Below are positions 45,144 to 56,362 of a stretch of DNA of 64,000 nt, one piece after another (position 1 is the stretch's first letter; each line of letters begins with the position of its first letter). This DNA comes from Sciurus carolinensis. Lineage: Eukaryota; Chordata; Mammalia; Rodentia; Sciuridae. The stretch spans positions 173,443,098-173,507,097 of the forward strand of contig NC_062217.1 of NCBI RefSeq assembly GCF_902686445.1, written 5' to 3'. The notes below the pieces were generated by a model. The model was not told where the DNA came from and did no database searches. It saw nothing but the letters and a program-made list of their open reading frames with translations. A program made the position numbers and the translations under genes.

Positions 45144-46461
45144 AGACTACATTTTAAAGTATGTTATCTTCCAAAATAAGCTGGCAGTTGTTTCCGTTCT
45201 GTGTTTCTGGTATAAATTCTGGGGTTAAAGGGGCAGGGAGCTTGTCACTTAGCATGCGTCATCCCTTGAGAGGAGTCCAGGCTGTGGGAGCTCTGCTGCC
45301 CAGGTGCCCCACCTCCCGCCCTGGGCAGTCCCGGCCTCCGCCCGGGGCTAACTCCTCTGCCACCCCCAGGCAGTCTTTTTGCCTCTGGGCCTGGAAGTTG
45401 GGCTGAGGCCAGCCCGGCAGGCAGCCAGGGAAGCCCACCCATTTTGCATCTGTGCAAACCAAAGTGCTAGCAGCAATATTCATCTTAATTTTCTCTTTAA
45501 ACCCTTGAGTTGCACTATGGCTCCATTGTGCGGGTGACAGACAAATGCCTTGCAATAAATCAAAGTTAGGGTGACTGATACACTAAACACCTCTGCTTAA
45601 TGATGTGATTGCTTCTTATCTGCAACGTAATGTCACTTATGGCTTTGCTATTTATAGTCAATGTAGTGTTAGACCATTTTATGCCCCTGATGCCTCTGTG
45701 GCCAGCCCATTAGCTGTGATTATGGACCAAAGGGGGATACAGCCTCTGAAAGCTGGAGACAGAGCCTTCGGAGTGTTAAAATCCTCCCTACCCACAGAGA
45801 GCCCGCCGCTTACACACAGTGCGTCTCTGGTTTGTCGCAGGCACAGATGAGCAAACGAGACAATGGACAACACCCCTCATTTGTGCACAGCCCTTATCAG
45901 TACTGGACATCTTCAGGGCAGGAAAGTAGGTATTAAATGTTAAAAACCAGAAGAAGACCAAGGGCTGCCTCTCTCTCTGGCTCAGTCCCCAGCTCAGCAG
46001 GGCCCAGGCAGGGGGCAGCTGTGGAAGGATGGGCCCCGGCAAGCAAGTCCCCTATTGGGCTGGCCCAGTTATTATTTGCCGAGCTATTTGCCCAAACTAT
46101 TCTCTTTGAACAGAGTGTCGGCGGGGAAGGCAGAGCCTGCCCTGATCTCCCTGCTCTGCTTGGTCCCTGTGCTCTGAGAGTTGCTGCCAACTTCAAAGGC
46201 GCCCCCAGGGTAGGCCAGGGGCCCCAGCTCCTGGGTGACTGCCCAGCCCTCCTGTGCAAGTGCCCAGGCTCATGCCGTCCGTCCCCAGAGGCAGGACCCA
46301 GAGGCAGGCTGCTCAGGGAGAAGGGCAGGAGAAGCTGGCAGCCTGTCCGTCCATGTGGTGGAGGTCCTCTGTGAGGTGCTGGACCCCAGGCGAGGCTGAG
46401 GGTGTCCAGCAGCAGGGCCGGGCTTTCACAGCCCCCACATATCCCGCTGCCTCAGGAGAAA
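45144..46461. other. Unique DNA, partly conserved-element-like
   Basis: 45540-45720 and 46050-46110 are AT-richer with GCTATTTATAG and AGTTATTATTTGC words in otherwise GC-rich DNA. A 145-codon plus frame (45937-46374) has no recognised domain. Confidence 0.45.
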
Positions 46462-46915
46462 GTGGTGGGTGGAACGTGACGCACAAGAAAGCCATGTTCA
46501 AGTTCTGTGAATGTGAATTCATTTGAAAAGAGGGTCTCTGCAAATGTAACCAAACCCCGATAAAGTCCTGCTGGGATAGGGAGAGTCCTAACCCTTATGC
46601 AAAGGGGGATTTGAAACACACTAAGGTGGAGAGGAGGTGTCCTGGGGAGAAGCAGAGTCACCGAGAGTGGCTGGCTGCAAGAGGACAGAGGCAGACCCCA
46701 GGACCCAGCTCTGGGCTGAGGGGTGCCAAGGACACTGAAGCCATGGGAACCAGGAGAGGTCTGGAGCTGGTCCTCTCAGCCTCAGAGGGAACCAGCCCTG
46801 CCAGCTCCTGACTTCAGGCTTCTGGCTCCCAGAACTCTGGGAAAATAAATTTCCCATCATTTCAGCCACACAGTTTGTGAGAGTTTGTTACAGCAGTCAC
46901 AGGAAACTAGTAGGG
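46462..46915 (+). mobile_element. MLT1-type MaLR solo LTR
   Basis: Runs through the MLT1 landmarks in order: 'gtggtgggtggaac', 'ccatgttcaagttct', 'atttgaaaagagggtctctg', 'caaatgtaacc', 'cctaacccttatgc', 'agaactctgggaaaataaat' (with the AATAAA signal), 'cacacagtttgtgagag' and 'aggaaactag'. About 455 bp, normal for MLT1C/D-like LTRs. No internal region is attached, so it is a solo LTR of an ancient, non-coding ERVL-MaLR. Confidence 0.88.
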
Positions 46916-47545
46916 GATGAGATGTGTGTGGGCTCAGTGGACAGATGTCATGGCGAGACCCAGGCCAGTGTAAAGTGGCCAGGCCTGGGCACTTCCCACT
47001 TCTGCTCTGGGCGGTGTGGCTTGCTCTCGGAGGTGAGACCTTGGGGTCCGGAGGAGAAACCCTATGCACCTTGAGCACAGAGTGTGCATTCAGGTGGCCG
47101 GGCTCCCTGCCTTGGCCCCACTCCTGGATCCCATGATCGTCCCGTGATGCTCTGAGGAGAAAGGGGTCTCAGGCCCATCGCGGCCTAGGCACGCACTCTT
47201 CCCTGTGTGCGTGGGAGCGGGCTCAGGCTCTCGAGCAGCCCCTTCCCCAGGGCGCCACAGTCTGAGCACAGAGCCCGACTGAACCTCCAGCCGTACCCTC
47301 GTCTCAGGAGTCTTCTTCAGTAAAACATGTGTTCTTGCACCCTGAAAACCAGGAGGCATTTGGAAACAAGATCTAGCAACCGGTTAAATGTGGCTCAGTA
47401 AGGAAGCATGGGAAAGCAGATGAGGAACAACCCCAGGGCTCCTAGGCCAGGAGCACAGAGCCATCCACAGGACACGGGGTCCTTCTGCTCAGCACCCTCA
47501 GACGGCAAGCCCTGGCTCTTGGCAGTCCTGGCGCGGCTGCTATAG
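46916..47545. other. Unique DNA, nothing recognised
   Basis: GC-rich with short frames only. Confidence 0.5.
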
Positions 47546-47658
47546 AGAACAGGGAAGGTGGTGCGCACCTGCGGTTCCAGCTGCTGGGAGTCCGGGGGGA
47601 AGATGGCTTGAGCCAGGAGTTTGAGGCCACCTCAGGCAACATAGCAAGAATCTGCCTT
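47546..47658 (+). mobile_element. 7SL-derived B1/FLAM-like SINE monomer
   Basis: 'ggtggtgcgcacctgcgg', 'ttccagctgctgggag', 'gcttgagccaggagtttga' and 'caacatagcaagaatctg' follow the 7SL-derived monomer. The A-rich tail has expanded into the adjacent purine tract. Confidence 0.88.
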
Positions 47659-47815
47659 AAAAAGAAAAGAAGAGGGAGAGGAAGGAAGAGGAGGAGGAGA
47701 GAAGGAGGAAGAGGAGGAGGAGGAAGGCAGCAACTTTGGTGACAATAAAGGGAGTCAGAGAAGGAGAGAGGAAAGAGGAGAGGTGGAAGGTAAAGCAGGG
47801 GGAGGAAGAGAAATG
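47659..47815 (+). repeat. Homopurine tract, (GGA)n-like
   Basis: 69 consecutive purines at 47659-47727, mostly GGA, GAA and AGGA words, then an imperfect purine-rich extension to 47815. It grows out of the SINE tail. Long homopurine DNA can form triplex structures. Confidence 0.9.
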
Positions 47816-50473
47816 CCTGCTAGCAAGTCAGCCAACTGTGACAGTTACACACATATTTCTTTTTATCTTTTAGGCTGCCATTTCACAATAAATAGCAAGT
47901 CATAAATTTTTAAATGAAATTTAAGGAAATAAAACAGAAAATCATCAGCCACTGGATGACAGATGCAGAAGTTATCTGCATGATTATCAAAATTACCTTA
48001 AAACAAAATAAAACCCTGGAGGGCAGAGTTCAAGAACATCTTGTGTTGGCTGTTACCAAGATCCGGAAGGGGCCCAGTCCCGGGCAGGACAGCAGATGTG
48101 CCGGCGGCCGAGGGGGTGAGCAAAGCGCACATGGATCAAAGTGTTCTGGCAGCAGCACTTAGGAGAAGACACCTATAGCCCTCTTGTGTCCCCTCTTACC
48201 GAAACATCACAAATACACAAACTGTTGAGCCTTTAAACCAAATGTGATGTTCTGGAGTTTTGACATTGAGGAACATTTTAATTAACAAGCAAGCTGATGG
48301 GAAGGCTTGGAAAACCCTGTGAAGTAAGGAAGATATTTTAAACGTGATAGACAAAGGGGACTTTGTGGTAGTAATAGCTCTATCCCATTTTAACATTTTC
48401 AATCCTGCTCTAGAGAAGGCGAGATGTGTTGCTGTGGAGTGGTTACAAAGGGTTGTAAACACTATTCTAGCCTGCATCTTATTTTTTGGTGGTATCTTTC
48501 CCCTTCTGGTTGAAAATGGGAATAAATTTAATGTGATTGCTTGGGACTACTTCGTATGTGTGCGACAGGGCTGTGGTTGACACCTGATCTGTTACAAACC
48601 TGTTTTTCAAGGTGGGATGGGGTGGGGGCTGCACTGGGGTCTGTATTTCTTCTCCTGAGTGTCTTTCATGCTAATCTCATCATTAGGGGACTTTTTGCAG
48701 CTCAGACTGAAATTAACAAGTGTTATTAAAGAGTTCCCATGATTTGGCTAAGAAGCAGCTTCCTTTAGGGTGACACTCTTCCTGCAAACTTTCAATGTCA
48801 GTTATCATTTCCAAAGCAGCTTGACCTGGAAGCTTGCTGCTAAAATTGTGGGGACTGTTAATGACAGTTTTATTGGGCACTATGCTTATGGTTCACATTT
48901 TGAGGTCTGTATGTAATTGATCTTTCTCCCCTACATGAGAAACACAGCAATAAGCCGGTTGCAGCACCACATTATAGATATAGAAATAATAATGATGTCA
49001 CCTTGAGATTCAAAGATCGTAGAATAGTAATAGTCTTCGCGCTCATTTCTCCCAACCGTGATGACCTCTCCAACACTAAATCCTAACAGTCTCAGCATTA
49101 TTTTTGAATTATTCATGCTAGCCTTTTCCCTCACTACAAAATCAAGGAAAATGAATGCATCAAGCTCTGTCAGCTCCACAGGTATTTTGGTAAAAATATA
49201 AAATGTTATTTAGTATCATGAAAAAAAAAAGGTGGGGGAGATGCTTGCCTTGAACAGAAACGCACAAACAAAAAATTTTGTTTGTGAGGAGGATCGAGTG
49301 CATGAAATGATCAGTTCATGAAATGATCATTGGCCAATCACATTAGGGTTGACAGGACAGTGAGAGGCACCTGGCTTTAAGTAAAAACTGCTTGATAGGA
49401 TTAGATCTATTGTCAATCCACACCCCCAAATTGCACCAATAATAACATCAGGAAATTTGTGATTTCTTTGATGGCCGGTTTTAACCAGAGTAAAACTTAA
49501 AGCTCTCACTTTGAAATATCAAATCAGCATCTATTTCTTATTTTAATTTGAATTATGTAGCAATGGCACCTTGCCAACTCTCCTGACTGAGCCAGCCTAG
49601 AGAATAGGAAGCACTACAGTTTTATCCCAGCGACGGATCTCATAAAAAGCGCATGTGGGAATAAAATAAAATGCATGTAAATGTAAACTCAGCCAGGTAC
49701 CCTGATCCATCTGTAGCTCGTGACCTTTAAGTTCATGATGAAAAACAAATGTCAAGCTTCCGGAAGACGGGAGCATCCTGGCTCTGCTGGGCAGCCTGTG
49801 CTGTCCCACACACTGTATTAATTTAGTATGGCATCGATAACCTTGAAATCAGGATTTTGCACTAAAAACCCAGGTTGATGTTTATTCAGAAACCAAAGAA
49901 AAAAGGCAACTTCATTTAAAGGGACCCTTCAGCGGCGACTGGCCAATTGTCACTTATCACTCCAGAATTTTGGAGCTATTCACTGGCTTCCATGGCAACA
50001 GATGCTCACGACCATGAGGACCTGGAGATGCTCCTGAAAGAGTCTTTTCATTCTGCGTGTCATTCTAATTACAGATGCGCGTGGCTTCTTCAGCTAAGTG
50101 GGCCACACCTAGAGAGAAGACGGGACCAGCCATGGCTGCCCTACCACGGTGTCAGACCCCTAGGGGACCAAGACAGGGCAGAGGGTGGCTGGGCAACACG
50201 AGCTCAGTGCTGATGGCCAAAATGTGTTTTGGGGTTTTTACTCTCCTGAAGAAACAGAAAGATGCCACTTGTTCCCATCACGCGACTCGTAGCTCGAGCT
50301 ATCCGACCACAGTGGACCCTGGCCGAGCAAGCTCCCCACCACTCTGTGTTCTGCCGAGAGAGACCACGGCTGAGTCCTGCCACACTCGTGGTGAGGTTAA
50401 GGGCGGGTCTGGTTGAGAGGCACCGTGTGCGCAGAGTCATCCAAGATTGAATTATGCTCAGCACAGACCTCAC
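47816..50473. promoter_or_regulatory. AT-rich, repeat-free, conserved-element-like block
   Basis: About 2.6 kb without a recognised transposon. Contains GACAGTTTTATTGGG near 48865, a palindrome at 49263-49286, duplicated CATGAAATGATCA words at 49301-49330 and many TAAT words. A 57-codon coding-like stretch on the minus strand (49002-49173) is treated under findings. Composition is that of conserved non-coding DNA. Confidence 0.45.
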
Positions 50474-50581
50474 ATTAAGCACATCCTCGCAGTCCAGTTC
50501 TTTAAAACTTGGTATAATAGGGTCAATTATTGGTGAAATAACTGGTATCTTGTCTTTTTCCACTACTATGGACTTCTCTGC
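50474..50581 (-). other. Candidate internal coding exon, 36 codons, gene unrecognised
   Basis: On the minus strand a long polypyrimidine stretch ends in CTCTCTTAG at 50590-50582, a strong acceptor. It is followed by 108 nt open in one frame and then AAT|GTGAGG (50476-50468), a good donor. The exon would encode AEKSIVVEKDK near its start and FKELDCEDVLN at its end, linked by a proline and isoleucine-rich segment. 108 nt is a normal internal exon length and preserves frame. A CpG-island-like segment lies 480 bp upstream. No partner exon was proven and I do not recognise the protein, so this may be chance. Confidence 0.33.
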
Positions 50582-50917
50582 CTAAGAGAGAAAAAGGAAA
50601 AAAGAGAAAATCTAGTTTCCCTTCCCTCCCGCAGGAAGCGAAGCCGGACTGTGCCCGAGCCAGGGCTTCTTTGTCCTGGGAAAAGTTAAATGCTCCTTTG
50701 GACGCTTCTGAAGTTGTCTAGAACTGCAGCCCCACCCCTCTGCGATGGCGAAACCCAGTGGTGGGGTCTGGAGGCTGGTCCCAAGAGAAGACAGGGCTTC
50801 CCTACCGAGGGTGAACAAAGCGGGGAGTGAGATGGCTTTGGAGATGACAGAAGGAGCCCGGCCCCTGCCCCTGACGGTGGGCCTGAGGCGGGATTGAAAA
50901 TGCTGTATATGAAGCCC

Positions 50918-51010
50918 GGAGAATTTCAGATTTCAGATAAGCACTATAAATAACATTTGGGGTATATTTGTACTAAAACTCTTATCTATCTGAAATTCAA
51001 TCTTCAGAGG
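50918..51010. mobile_element. Palindromic DNA-transposon-like remnant
   Basis: GAATTTCAGA (50921-50930) and GATAAG (50936-50941) are mirrored by CTTATC (50981-50986) and TCTGAAATTC (50989-50998). Between them lie 'catttggggtatatttg' and 'tactaaaac', words of an old mammalian palindromic MER-type repeat whose exact name I am not sure of. Confidence 0.55.
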
Positions 51011-51059
51011 AGGCTTGAGGTGGGCAGGTGCCTGGCAGTTCAGGGGTGTGAAGGGACAG

Positions 51060-51445
51060 TGCTGCGTGGTTGGAGCGGGGCAGCCTAGCTGAGGGCGCAG
51101 AGACTCTCCAGAGGAGGCCAGGCCGTGGGAGGCACAGAGAGGGGTAAGCGGGACCTGGTCAGCCGACTGCACGAAGGTCTGCTGCGGGCCCCCTGCAGAG
51201 CGGAAGGAGAGGAGGCCGGGACGTCCTCCTGCTGCCAGGGTGTTAAGGCAGGGAGACGACGGGACTGCAGCGCCAGCACACAGTCTCTCCGGCCGAGCCG
51301 AGGGAGGGGTGGGCGGGGCAGTCAAGGTGACTCTCCAGCATCGTTGCTGGGACCCTGTGGCAGCCCTGCCCGTGGCGCATGGGGCCTGGGTGAGCACAGG
51401 CGAGGCCCCGCCCGAAGTCACAGTGGTCAGAAGACAGACGTTGGG
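51060..51445. promoter_or_regulatory. CpG-island-like segment with Sp1 boxes
   Basis: About 25 CpG in 385 bp at roughly 65% GC (observed/expected about 0.7 by hand count). Holds a perfect Sp1 box GGGCGGGGC at 51311-51319 and GCCCCGCCC at 51405-51413. It could be a promoter for a minus-strand transcript including the candidate exon at 50474-50581, or a bidirectional one. No TATA box seen. Confidence 0.5.
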
Positions 51446-52004
51446 CTGGCAGACTGTTAAATGAAGTGCTGGCTATCCCCTGCTCTCCTAAGATGAAACA
51501 GAGAAACACGCACAAACTCTCGTCCTGGTGTGGAGGAAGCTGGAAAATACCGGCTGAATCTGATGTTTACTGCACGTGTCGGGGGGACCTACTCAGGGCC
51601 AGCAGTGTTTGAATAAGCCAAAGAGTCAAGACAGCCACGAAGTTTGTTTCTCTTGCCTCATTTCAGTCTGGCCACTCATTTGCTGCAGGAGCTTTGCACA
51701 CATGATTTATCTTCCAGTCACACCAATGACATCAAGAACCAAAAATTAAATTTCATTCAAAGGTACAACTTTTGGATACATTTTTGTCAAAAATGTAAAT
51801 GAAATGTCAATATAATAAAATAAATTTAAATGATTTCCCACATTTGCAAAAATTGTCTTGCTTCTAATACATTCAAAATTAGCTGTCAAAAAGCAAAACA
51901 CTAACTTTAGTGGTAGAATTATATTTAATGAAAACTGAAAATTTTATTTAAATATTTGAAGGTCTAATTAAATCCTATAAAAGATTTAAATAAAATGGCA
52001 CTAA
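51446..52004. other. AT-rich unique DNA
   Basis: 51700-52000 is very AT-rich (repeated AAATTTAAATGA and TTTAAATA words). No gene or named repeat recognised. May be an eroded L1 or conserved non-coding DNA. Confidence 0.4.
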
Positions 52005-52135
52005 TGAGCTGCGGGTAGTGACCTGCTCTATAGTCCCATCTAGTCAGGAGGCTGAGGCAGGAGGATTGTCTGAGCTCAGGAGTTTGAGAACCAGCTGGAC
52101 AAGAGAGTAAAACCCTATCCCAAAAAATAGAGAGA
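52005..52135 (+). mobile_element. 7SL-derived B1/FLAM-like SINE monomer
   Basis: 'ctgctctatagtcccatc', 'caggaggctgaggcagg', 'ggattgtctgagctcagg', 'agtttgagaaccagctgg' and 'gtaaaaccctatcccaaa' follow the 7SL monomer. The start is diverged. Target duplications not clear. Confidence 0.88.
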
Positions 52136-53129
52136 AAAAGAAAAGTCACTGTGGTTCTGCTAGGCACTGTGACCAGCTCAGCCGTGTCTGTGTTGCTCAG
52201 GAGAAAATCAGCATCCCACCTTGCGTGGGTTACATCTACTGACGTGTATGCAAACCCGAGGCAACACATCATTGATCATGGAAAACCCCGGCTCCTGGTG
52301 ACCAAGTGCACAGCTGAAAATGTCAGGCTCCTCCGTGGGTCCTTCTGCAACCGGAGCCAGAGCAGGAAGACGAGGAAGAAAGCAGACGCGTCTCACTGCA
52401 CCAGAAAAGCTTCCGAGGAGTTGACACAATCTCTGTCCTCCTGCCCAGGAGCACGTCTGTCTCCAGCTTCGACCTCAGACTCAGCATGGATGATGCTGTG
52501 GGCGGGAGATGTGGACATACTCCTGGACCCGAGTGGGTTCAGACTGGACAGCTCATGTTTGGGAGGTCCTGCCCTGCCTGTGCTGGCCTTGAAATGACCT
52601 AGGGTCTTGCGTGTTCTTGCCTAAGAGATGTGAGCACATGTGTGTGTGTAGGCACAGTTATGGAGTGGGACCCTCCAGGGAAGGAGCCCCTAAAGTGCTC
52701 CTTTGGGCTAAGGTCAATTCTTTCCTGAGATGGGGAAGCTGTGTGTGAAACAGTCTGGGGTACAGTGGAGGTGTGGGAGTGGGAAGAACGGGAACTGGGT
52801 TTGGAAATGTGGAGCCTGAGATGTCGTCTGGCTCTGCAGAGGAACTTGACTATGGAAAGGAGTCTGGGTTCTGAGAGAGAAATCTGGATGTTAATACAGA
52901 CCTAGGAATCACTAGTGCATGGATGTTCTGTGGTACCCTGTGGTTAGCGGGAGCACCAAGGGATGAGTGTAGGTGCAGCAGAGTCCTGGATGCTGGGGCA
53001 CAAAAGGCAAGAGCCACAGATGACACCAACTAGGATGGTGACCAGAAAAAAAGAAGAGACAAGAGTCGGCGAGGACACAGCGAGCTGGAACCCGCAGTGG
53101 CCATGGACACGGCGGGACAGTTTCTCCAA
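52136..53129. other. Unique DNA, no gene recognised
   Basis: A 148-codon plus frame (52151-52597) has no recognised domain and starts in the SINE flank. Otherwise ordinary sequence. Confidence 0.5.
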
Positions 53130-53690
53130 AACAATCAGCCACCACCCGACTTAGCACCTCCCCCTCTGGGTGTGCACCCAGCAATCGAGAGCAGGGACGT
53201 GGGCAGACACGTGCACCCGCTGTTCACAGCAGCAGTATTCTCAATGGCCCACAGGGAGGCACATGCCCAGGGTCACTTAGGGAAGGAATGGAGAAGCCGA
53301 ATGTGGTCCACCCACACAACGGAGTATCAGTCAACCTTAGAAAAGAAGAAAAATCTGGCACATGCTAGAGCACAGACCAGCCGCACATAAGCCAGTAGCA
53401 TAAGCCACTGAAAGAGAAGAAAGCACACCGTCGGACCACTTGCACGAGGTCCCTCAAGTCCTCAGACGCACAGAGATGCAGGTGGAGCTCACCAGGGCCA
53501 GGGAGACAGCGAGCACCTGGCCTTTCACAGGCACAGGTTCTGTTCTCCACGATGAGAAAGTTCTAGAGAGAGAGGACAACGGCCACACAACAGTGTGCAA
53601 GAACCTAATGTCACCGAGCCGCATGCTTAAAAATGGTCACAATGGCAATTCTATGTTCTGTGTAGCTGACCACAGTTTTAAAATGCAAGA
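53130..53690 (+). mobile_element. Old L1 (L1MA/MB-like) 3' end, dead
   Basis: Collinear with the L1M 3' UTR: 'tgggtgtgcacccagcaatc', 'acgtgcacccgctgttcac', 'agcagcagtattctcaatgg', 'aacggagtatcagtcaacc', 'ggcacatgctagagcac', 'ataagccagtagcataagcc', then 'gcttaaaaatggtcac' and 'ccacagttttaaaatg'. Many CpG sites kept as CG or decayed to TG. Non-coding. Confidence 0.88.
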
Positions 53691-53727
53691 GATTTGAAAG
53701 AGTGGAAGACAAGGCCAAGGACCCTGC

Positions 53728-54360
53728 GCGGGCTGAGGCCTGCAGCTCCCGAGCATGTCAGCGCCGGCTGGGGCGTGCGGCACTCTGGGGCCCCTTCCTG
53801 CTGTTCTGAGCATAGCTCACCCCCTGCCTCTGTTCCCTCCGGCTGCTTCCCACGTTGGACCTCGGTCACCGTCCGTCGTGCCAGGAGCCCCTCGTCAGTC
53901 AGCAAGTCGCTCCCCAGGCCTGCACCTCTGACACTGTGCACGGGCCAGTCCTCCTCTGCCTTGTGACATGCTCGCCTCCTCCTTCACAGGCCAACCACGC
54001 GCGACTTCTCAAGTGACGTGTGTGAACAATGAGGGACATGCACAGACAACCCGGAGGCACCCCCACTTTGCTCTCAAGAGTCCTGTGAAACCTTGAGAGG
54101 AGGGGGGAGTGGGGAAGGACAGGGACGGGGACGAGAGTGGGGCAGCGCATGTGGTGCGCAGCCGCGGGGAGAGGTCAGAAGCGGCCAACGCTCCACGCTG
54201 CTCGCGCTTCAAGACGTGGATGTGAGGACGCGAGTGCAGCCTTGGCTCCCTCCAGGGAGTGTCAGTCAAAGTGTGTGCACCTGTCTAGCCCATGGGGGTG
54301 TCCTCAGCACATGGCCCTGGGCCGCGCGCTGAGTTTCAGAGGGCACACGCACGGGTGAGC
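53728..54360. promoter_or_regulatory. CpG-rich segment between two retroelements
   Basis: CpG is dense in 53728-53900 and 54120-54360 (about 19 in the latter 240 bp), including CCGCGGGG and GCCGCGCGC words. It sits between an L1 3' end and an MLT2-like LTR. Possible CpG island or weak promoter. No first exon identified. Confidence 0.45.
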
Positions 54361-54414
54361 TACTGTGGCCAGCGCATTCACTACGCGTCCCTTCCAGCCC
54401 ACTCGGAGGTGGAT

Positions 54415-54905
54415 GCCTGGTCTATTTGACTGGACCACAGCGAGTCCTGATATTTGCCTTCACACTATTCTGGGTGGGACTCTGAGATGTTCCTAGATGA
54501 GATTAGCCTGGATTCTGTAGAGGCCAGCTATCCTCCCTAATGTGGGCCAGCTCCTAATCCATTCCAGGCCTGAGGAGACTATGATGGCCGAGCAAGGAGG
54601 AATTCTTTGTTTCTGGCTGCTGTCAAGCTGCAGTGTTGGTCTTCCCTGGCTTCCGGCTTGAACTTGGAATAGAACTGCACCATTGACTGTCCTGGTGCTC
54701 AGGCCCGAAGACAGGGAACCTACATCGTCACCCTCCTGGGTCTCCAGCTGCCAACTGCTCTGCAGAGGCTTCTCAAACTCCACATGAGCTAGGTGCTCAC
54801 AACAGGCTACATATCATCCGTACACGTGTGTGTGCCTGCTGCGCACCGTTTCCTGTAACAGAACAGCATGCGTATCGGGTCTTTGCAGAACCCACCCTAA
54901 CACAC
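54415..54905 (+). mobile_element. MLT2-type ERVL solo LTR
   Basis: 'tgatgtt'-style start lost; then 'gatgagattagcctgg', 'ccctccctaatgtgggcc', 'taatccattccaggcctg', 'ggtcttccctggcttccgg', 'gaactgcaccattgactg', 'gggtctccagctgcc', and a terminal 'ttgcagaacccaccctaac'. The order is that of MLT2-like ERVL LTRs. Solo LTR, ancient, no viral genes attached. Family name less certain than class. Confidence 0.7.
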
Positions 54906-56362
54906 AGCTGACATGGTGGGGGTTTGGTGGTGGTGATGTTCAATTCTCTGGTTATCATAATGTATGGAATTTTGATTGAGAAGCAGTGGATGCCCTCGGT
55001 GACCGTGTCCTAGCACACCTCCAATGGAAGAGTCGCCGGCACCCTCGTCCCTCTCCCAGCTTTGCAGAGGAGTTCTGCTGCCCGGGGAATTTCATCCACA
55101 TGGTCAAGGTGGTGTCAGGCTGGCAAAGCAAAATCATTGCTATTTGACTTTCAACTGTGAAATTTTGCAGTAATATTATGAGTTGCTCCCCTCAACAACT
55201 GCCTGGCTTACAAACTCCTGGAAGGTGAGAATGATTTAGAGTTTGTGGGGAGGACTGTAGGTTAATCACGAGAGAACCGGCTGCTGTGAAGGCCGGGGCA
55301 TTGACAGATGGTGTTCCCGTCTCCCTTTCTGATTTCCCTTATTTTCGGCCTGACATTTTTTAAATAGATTTGCCTTGAGTTTTTGCACATTTATAAAACC
55401 CATTTGAAAACTTGGCTGTTGGAGAATGGAACTGATTTTATGGTGGGGAAAGATGGTCCACAGGTTTCTAAAAAAAAAAAAAAAAAAAAAAAAACCCAGC
55501 GGAGGTTGCTAATTCCACATTTAGAGAGAAAACCCCGTCCTCTTGTTCACAAGCCTGTCTAGTTTAAGAAGAATTAGAGGAAGTCGGAACACAGCAGCCA
55601 GGGCTGGGAAGCAAGAGCTGTCTGGCTTTGTGGCAGCTCGGGGACTCTTCCAAGAGCTCCTCTTTCCTGGGTCACAGGGGTTTCCTCCCTCCACAGCAGA
55701 GGCCAGTTCCAATGTGACCTCCCACGCGTGGTAGAACTGCTGTCTTCAGTTGGAGTCCTGATTTTCCAAAAATTTAAACAGAAAACACAAATTAGTAAAA
55801 ACCACAATCACTGTACCTTTGCAGCTTTGGTATACATGTACCTCCCCGCATATTTGAAAAAATAAGAGCTTTTTTCCAAAAAAATTTTCAGTGTGTCTCA
55901 AAATACTTTTCTTTCTGTTTCTTTCAACCACTTAGAATGTAGAGCCACTCTTAGCGTGGGGCCTCCGTCAGCAGTGCCGGGCTGGACTCTGCTGACCGCC
56001 TGGTTCAGCGGTTCCCTGCTCAGGCGTCCAGCTGCTTGGACCTGTGAGCTTATGTCTCCCTGGGTGCTTTGGCTGCTTTAAATGGCTTTATTTCCTGTTT
56101 AGTTCTAGTACATACTTAAATAAATGCTTGCTTGGTTAGGAATTAACACTGGCCTTGTATGGTTTCTACTTTCTAATAATTCCATTATAGAGATGCTAAA
56201 AGGGCCCAAGGACAGAGAGGGGGCAATCTTGCATTGTAGGAAAAGAAAAGCTGTCTGTAAACAGTACTCCTTCTCAGAAGCCTCTGCGCTAAAGGTTTGC
56301 CTTGCCTGTTGGAACGAGCTTGTCATTGTCCCCTCCCCTGTGCTTTGGAGAACCCACCCTGT
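54906..56362. other. Unique DNA with a poly(A) tract, no gene recognised
   Basis: Mixed to AT-rich. A run of 25 A at 55470-55494 has no recognised retroposon beside it. 55740-56160 is AT-rich and may be conserved non-coding DNA. Confidence 0.45.
55470..55494 (+). repeat. Poly(A) tract, 25 A
   Basis: Uninterrupted A run in unique DNA. The upstream 100 bp shows no SINE or L1 signature. Confidence 0.95.
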
